A DNA stretch of 64,000 bases from Streptomyces sp. B21-105 (GTDB lineage: Bacteria; Actinomycetota; Actinomycetes; Streptomycetales; Streptomycetaceae). The DNA lies in assembly GCF_036898465.1 (NCBI RefSeq), contig NZ_JARUMJ010000001.1, forward strand, positions 6,634,001 through 6,698,000, given 5' to 3'. Every line of letters begins with the position of its first letter. Within the stretch, counting starts at the first letter, position 1. Position numbers and translations under genes: made by a program. This document shows, piece by piece, positions 60,802 through 64,000 of this stretch. The notes below the pieces were generated by a model. That model was not told the origin of the DNA. It saw only the letters and a list, made by a program, of their open reading frames with translations, and searched no databases.

Positions 60802-60909
60802 CAGCCGCCGAATGTAGTCGACTCGCACGGCGTGCAGATCCGGGTGAAGCCCGATCCGGGTATGGACCCGTCGTTCACGCTCATCACGTCCACGCCGACA
60901 AAGAACTGA
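60802..60909 (+). pseudogene. Displaced C-terminal toxin tail
   Basis: This 36-codon frame without a start reads QPPNVVDSHGVQIRVKPDPG then MDPSFTLITSTPTKN and stop. It aligns with the end of the effector (QPRDAHGVLTILKYEPSLDP, PFVVLTSMP). It looks like the old C-terminus of the effector or a sister, left behind when a new tip and immunity genes entered upstream. Confidence 0.6.
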
Positions 60910-61098
60910 CACGGAACCGACGCGTAGACCTCGATTCTTCACTGGCGGTGTGACGCCGGTCGGCTCGGCGACTTGCCCGTAATATCCCCTGCCGTTCGAG
61001 GATGGGCCGTCGCGTGACGCTGCGGGGCGTCGGGTTCCACGGGCCCGAGGGTGCTGCGGGTTCCCTCCTCTCCGGTGTCGTTGGGGCGGGGCCGGTCG

Positions 61099-62559
61099 TC
61101 AGGTGTCGGCCGGGAGGCCGGTTGCGTGTCGCCAGGCGGTGGCGAACGCGGGTGCCCAGGGCCAGGTGCGGTCGAGGTGCAGGGTGCGCCGGCGGGCGTG
61201 GGTGGTGAGGCGGGCGGGCAGGTGATAGAGCTTCGTCCGGATTGTCTCCGGTTCGGCGGCGGCGAGTTCGGGTTCGTCGTGCAGGAGGAGGAGTCGGGTC
61301 CAGGCGTCGAGGTCGGCGGCGAGGGTGGCGGCCAGCATCCAGGCGGCGTTGAGCTGGAAGGACTTGGAGGGCAGTAGCCCGAGCCCGACTCTCTTGATCG
61401 CTTTGATGCGGTCCTCGACCTCGGCGTGATCACGGTAGAGAGCGTCGACGAACCACACCTGTCCGGAGCCTGGGACCCCGGAAAGCCCCTGGTGGGTGGG
61501 GATGTTCGTGGCGACGATCTGGTAGCGCCAGCCGGTGCGCTGCTCGAACGCGGTCAGCTTCTTCAGGTCGCGGCGCGAGGGTTTGACCCGGCGCACGATC
61601 AGCCGTGTCCCCTCGGGCCAGCCGGTCAGGTCGCGGACCCCGGTCAGCTCGGCGACCTGGTAGGTGACCTTCTCCCCGTCCGGGCCCTTGATCTCGTGGA
61701 CCTCGCCGTCCTGGCGCAGCGCGTCACTCCACACGTCCGCGGGCAGCAGTGCGATCGCTCTCTCGTCGGCGGTGTTGATGGCCCAGCCGGTGATCCAGCG
61801 CACCCGGCGGCGGCTGGTGGTCAGCGCCTGCAGATGCTCAAGGAGGCCATGACTGAAGGCCGCGCCGTCGATCCGGATCAGCAGCTTCGACCACAGCGGC
61901 AGCGGGAGCTGGTGCAGGGCTGCCGCGAGGACGCTCTTGTGGTCGGCGATGTCGTTGGCCGCGGCGTTGCCCGGCCGCAGCAGCATCGTCACGCATTCGC
62001 GGGTGTTGGCCAGCCAGGCTCCCAGCGGGTGATGCCCGTAGCTGCCCTTGAACGTGCCGGCCGCGCCGTCCTTCTTGCTGGTGCAGGTCACGAGGGTGGC
62101 GTCGAGATCGAGGACGTACCAGTTGGTGAGCTTGCGCCCGCATACCGAGATCCAGGGAAACCCGCCGGGGCGCAGGGCGAGCAGCGTCCACACCCCACGC
62201 CGTATCACGGCACGGACGCGCTCCACCCGGGCTGCGACCGGGCCGTCGATGGCTTCCAGCGTGCGCCACAGGGTGCTGTCCGAGACCGGACAGGGGAACA
62301 ACGGCCGCCAGTGATGCTGCAGTTGCTCGGCCTGCAGGATGTTCCTCGCGCCGAGGACGATCGCGCAAGCCAGCTGGACAAGGGCCATCCCGCGATCCCG
62401 CCACCCCGGCCCGACGCCCTGCGGCAGCGCGGCGGTCAGGGCCCGGGTCAGCCCGACGCGGTCCGCTATCCGGCGCAGCAGCACCACGCCCGCGTGCCCG
62501 ACCAGGTTCTTGCCGTCGGCCCGCACGACGAGCCGGTGATTCCATTCGGTAGCCTGCAC
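61099..62559 (-). CDS. IS1380-family transposase
   Basis: 486 aa, full length with no frameshift. Recognised by GHAGVVLLRRIADRVGL at the start, the first catalytic region VLDLDATLVTCTSKKDGAAGTFKGSYGHHPLG, GWAINTADERAI, and YRDHAEVEDRIKAIK holding the catalytic Glu, typical of the IS1380 DDE transposases. It lies inside the toxin/immunity zone between the displaced tail and the next hypothetical gene. It could still be active. Confidence 0.88.
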   Translation of the reverse strand: MQATEWNHRLVVRADGKNLVGHAGVVLLRRIADRVGLTRALTAALPQGVGPGWRDRGMALVQLACAIVLGARNILQAEQLQHHWRPLFPCPVSDSTLWRTLEAIDGPVAARVERVRAVIRRGVWTLLALRPGGFPWISVCGRKLTNWYVLDLDATLVTCTSKKDGAAGTFKGSYGHHPLGAWLANTRECVTMLLRPGNAAANDIADHKSVLAAALHQLPLPLWSKLLIRIDGAAFSHGLLEHLQALTTSRRRVRWITGWAINTADERAIALLPADVWSDALRQDGEVHEIKGPDGEKVTYQVAELTGVRDLTGWPEGTRLIVRRVKPSRRDLKKLTAFEQRTGWRYQIVATNIPTHQGLSGVPGSGQVWFVDALYRDHAEVEDRIKAIKRVGLGLLPSKSFQLNAAWMLAATLAADLDAWTRLLLLHDEPELAAAEPETIRTKLYHLPARLTTHARRRTLHLDRTWPWAPAFATAWRHATGLPADT

Positions 62560-62564
62560 CTGTC

Positions 62565-62629
62565 GGGTGCCCCCACTCTGCGACGTTCTTGATCTAGGAA
62601 ATCCAGATCATCGCAGGTCAGGGGCACCC
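62565..62629. repeat. Long inverted repeat upstream of the transposase
   Basis: GGGTGCCCC/GGGGCACCC, CTGCGA/TCGCAG and TGATCT/AGATCA pair in nested order around a 9-nt loop. It may be part of the element end or an attenuator of read-in transcription. Confidence 0.7.
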
Positions 62630-62712
62630 TTCTGCTGTCAGGTCGTCACATCGCTGGCGGACGGCCCTCGTAGCTGAATACACGAGGTAGAACCGAGGAG
62701 TGGCCGAGCGAC

Positions 62713-63429
62713 ATGCTCAGCGAGGACACGATCAACTACTTCCGCTTTGCGGGTGCGCGAGCCCTTCTGTCGGTGTTCCGTGACGGACGGGCGCTCGATC
62801 ACGCGGCGGAGCGTGACACAGCCTTGCAACCGGTTCTGCGATCCCTGTGGCTGGCCGGCAGAAGAGGTGGGCGGAACCTCTTTGAGGCCGCCGCGCAGGT
62901 ACGTCTGATCGCCGATGCCCTGGAACCGGACTCGGGCGGCAGGGCTTCCGTACCCGAAGACCTGGGTGAACTCATCGCCGCTTGGACTGTGGACGAGCCG
63001 TGGTCGGTGCTGCGGACCATTGCTGAGTGCGCGGAAGCCTGGGAGTCGGGCTTCGTGACCAAGCTCCTCGGGGCGAACCCCACGAGCAAGGAACTTGGCC
63101 GCCGCTTTCCTCAGCTGACCGAGTTCCTCCTGAACTACTACGGCCAGGACGGAATGGCGACCGAGGAGGAAATGACGGAGGCGGAGGGGCTCCAGCTCTT
63201 CATCGAACACTGCCACCCCATCTGTCTGTGGTGCCTCCCTCCTGTCGCGGCGGAATGCACTGAAGCGCTGACCATTTTTCACAGCGAGCACACGCTGCGA
63301 CGGTTCTTCGAAGAGGAACACGGCTTGGGATCAGGAAACCTTGCCTGGTCGGACTGGCTCCCGCTCATCATCGAAACCTTCACCGCACATATGCGCGAGC
63401 ACCATGCGCCGGAGTGGACCTCTGCATAA
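62713..63429 (+). CDS. Hypothetical protein in the toxin/immunity zone
   Basis: 238 aa, helical, acidic, with no signal peptide or membrane segment. Visible sequences are INYFRFAGARALLSVFRDG, DEPWSVLRTIAECAEAWESG and CHPICLWCLPPVAAECTE, which hold four Cys. No family recognised. The place, right before a partial toxin domain and a CdiI-like gene, makes an immunity protein the leading guess. GAGGAG lies 12 nt before the ATG. Confidence 0.6.
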   Translation: MLSEDTINYFRFAGARALLSVFRDGRALDHAAERDTALQPVLRSLWLAGRRGGRNLFEAAAQVRLIADALEPDSGGRASVPEDLGELIAAWTVDEPWSVLRTIAECAEAWESGFVTKLLGANPTSKELGRRFPQLTEFLLNYYGQDGMATEEEMTEAEGLQLFIEHCHPICLWCLPPVAAECTEALTIFHSEHTLRRFFEEEHGLGSGNLAWSDWLPLIIETFTAHMREHHAPEWTSA

Positions 63430-63483
63430 TCCCGACCGGAGCAGTCTTCTCAGCACAGCGCCGAACCGATCAGGAGCCGAGCG

Positions 63484-63783
63484 ATGCGTACTCGCACTGC
63501 CACCTACCCCGACCGCGAAACCGCCCAGTGGGCCACCCAGCAGGTCGTCACCGCCAACGAGCAGGTCATCCACCGCTGGCTGGCCGGGTCCACGCGCCCG
63601 CGCCTGGTCATCGAGGCGTCATGGCCCTCGCGGCCCGATCCCGTCGGCCGAGTGCTGCTGCAGGCGATGATGCTGGCCGGCCGGGAGCCAGTGGACGTGC
63701 GCGCGGCCCGGGTGATCCTGAAGCGGGACGCAAGCCGCCCGCACGGCTTCGCCGTTCACGCGACTTTCCCCGTGTACCTGTAG
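63484..63783 (+). CDS. Free-standing partial RNase A-like domain, copy 2
   Basis: 99 aa. The first 75 codons are over 90% identical at DNA level, by eye, to copy 1 at 60490, and the protein ends VILKRDASRPHGFAVHATFP, a plausible native end of an RNase A-like domain. The N-terminal His-containing segment is missing, so catalysis is doubtful. It is followed at 37 bp by the CdiI-like gene, a toxin-then-immunity order. Confidence 0.55.
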   Translation: MRTRTATYPDRETAQWATQQVVTANEQVIHRWLAGSTRPRLVIEASWPSRPDPVGRVLLQAMMLAGREPVDVRAARVILKRDASRPHGFAVHATFPVYL

Positions 63784-63820
63784 AAACCCAGTAGTAGAAA
63801 CCCTGTAGAGGCTGCCCACC

Positions 63821-64000
63821 GTGCCCCTGAGCCCCCTCGAACACGACCGCCGCTACGGCGAGTTGGACCAGGTGATCCGCGCCTACGCCGGCCAGCCGGC
63901 GGACGACACCCCCGACAAGCCGAGCCACGCTCTGACCGCCTATCTGCGTCAGACCTGGCACACCCGCCCCTGGGCCCTGGCCGTGGCGGAACGCCAACTG
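63821..64000 (+). CDS. CdiI-like contact-dependent inhibition immunity protein (partial)
   Basis: Only the first 60 codons are in the window, from GTG 63821 behind GAGG. The sequence LEHDRRYGELDQVIRAYAG and SHALTAYLRQTWHTRPWALA recalls CdiI-type immunity proteins of contact-dependent inhibition systems found near Streptomyces RNase A-like toxins. The remainder is needed to confirm. Confidence 0.45.
   Translation, partial: MPLSPLEHDRRYGELDQVIRAYAGQPADDTPDKPSHALTAYLRQTWHTRPWALAVAERQL

Larger units (their letters stand above)
60960..62632 (-). mobile_element. IS1380-family insertion sequence (approximate limits)
   Basis: The element consists of the transposase gene plus flanks. The limits are estimates: no matching terminal inverted repeats or target duplication could be identified by eye. 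The right side contains a 65-bp hairpin just upstream of the transposase start. Confidence 0.5.

Noticed and set aside
60909..61098. Left terminal inverted repeat of the insertion sequence
   Set aside because: No sequence matching the right-hand GGGTGCCCC end was found by eye, so the left limit is left approximate.

Overview
The window is high-GC actinobacterial chromosome and almost certainly Streptomyces: GC-rich codon third positions, many GTG starts, ATGA/TGATG start-stop overlaps, hairpin terminators without long T tracts, and the conserved block dxr–rseP–ispG–proS–rimP–nusA–ylxR–infB–ylxP–rbfA–truB–ribF. About 45 genes are supported. No tRNA, rRNA or CRISPR array was recognised.

1–2.7 kb holds a PAP2 phosphatase and an aldehyde dehydrogenase. 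2.7–22 kb reads as a complete xyloglucan-utilisation locus: GH3 beta-glucosidase-type enzyme, binding-protein/two-permease sugar importer (no ATPase gene, as expected if a shared MsiK-type ATPase is used), secreted GH74, GH42 beta-galactosidase, GH95 fucosidase-type enzyme, secreted GH12, then on the other strand a LacI regulator, a GH31 alpha-xylosidase and a sulfotransferase. Copies of one palindrome (TCGAAGCGCTTCGA) lie at both ends, in the GH3/importer divergent region and upstream of lacI, which suggests one LacI-controlled regulon that cuts xyloglucan outside the cell, imports the oligosaccharides and strips Fuc, Gal, Xyl and Glc inside.

22.4–47.6 kb is core metabolism and the translation/transcription block: an acyl-CoA dehydrogenase with an in-frame repeat-like insertion, MEP-pathway genes dxr and ispG flanking a site-2 protease, two GNAT acetyltransferases, proS, a phosphotransferase-like protein lacking catalytic acids, a ferritin-like/lipoprotein pair, rimP to truB, a 1403-residue trypsin-like/STAND NTPase fusion, and ribF.

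47.6–64 kb is one flank of a type VII (ESX) secretion locus: an EspI-like ATPase, an associated protein, EccE, EccB, mycosin, two WXG100 proteins and a large effector ending in an RNase A-like toxin domain. Downstream is an unstable toxin/immunity zone: two tandem paralogous putative immunity genes, two near-identical free-standing partial RNase A-like domains, a displaced toxin tail, an IS1380-family insertion, an unknown protein, and a CdiI-like gene cut by the window end. The effector 3' end and the two following genes are visibly AT-richer than their surroundings, consistent with recent toxin-tip exchange.
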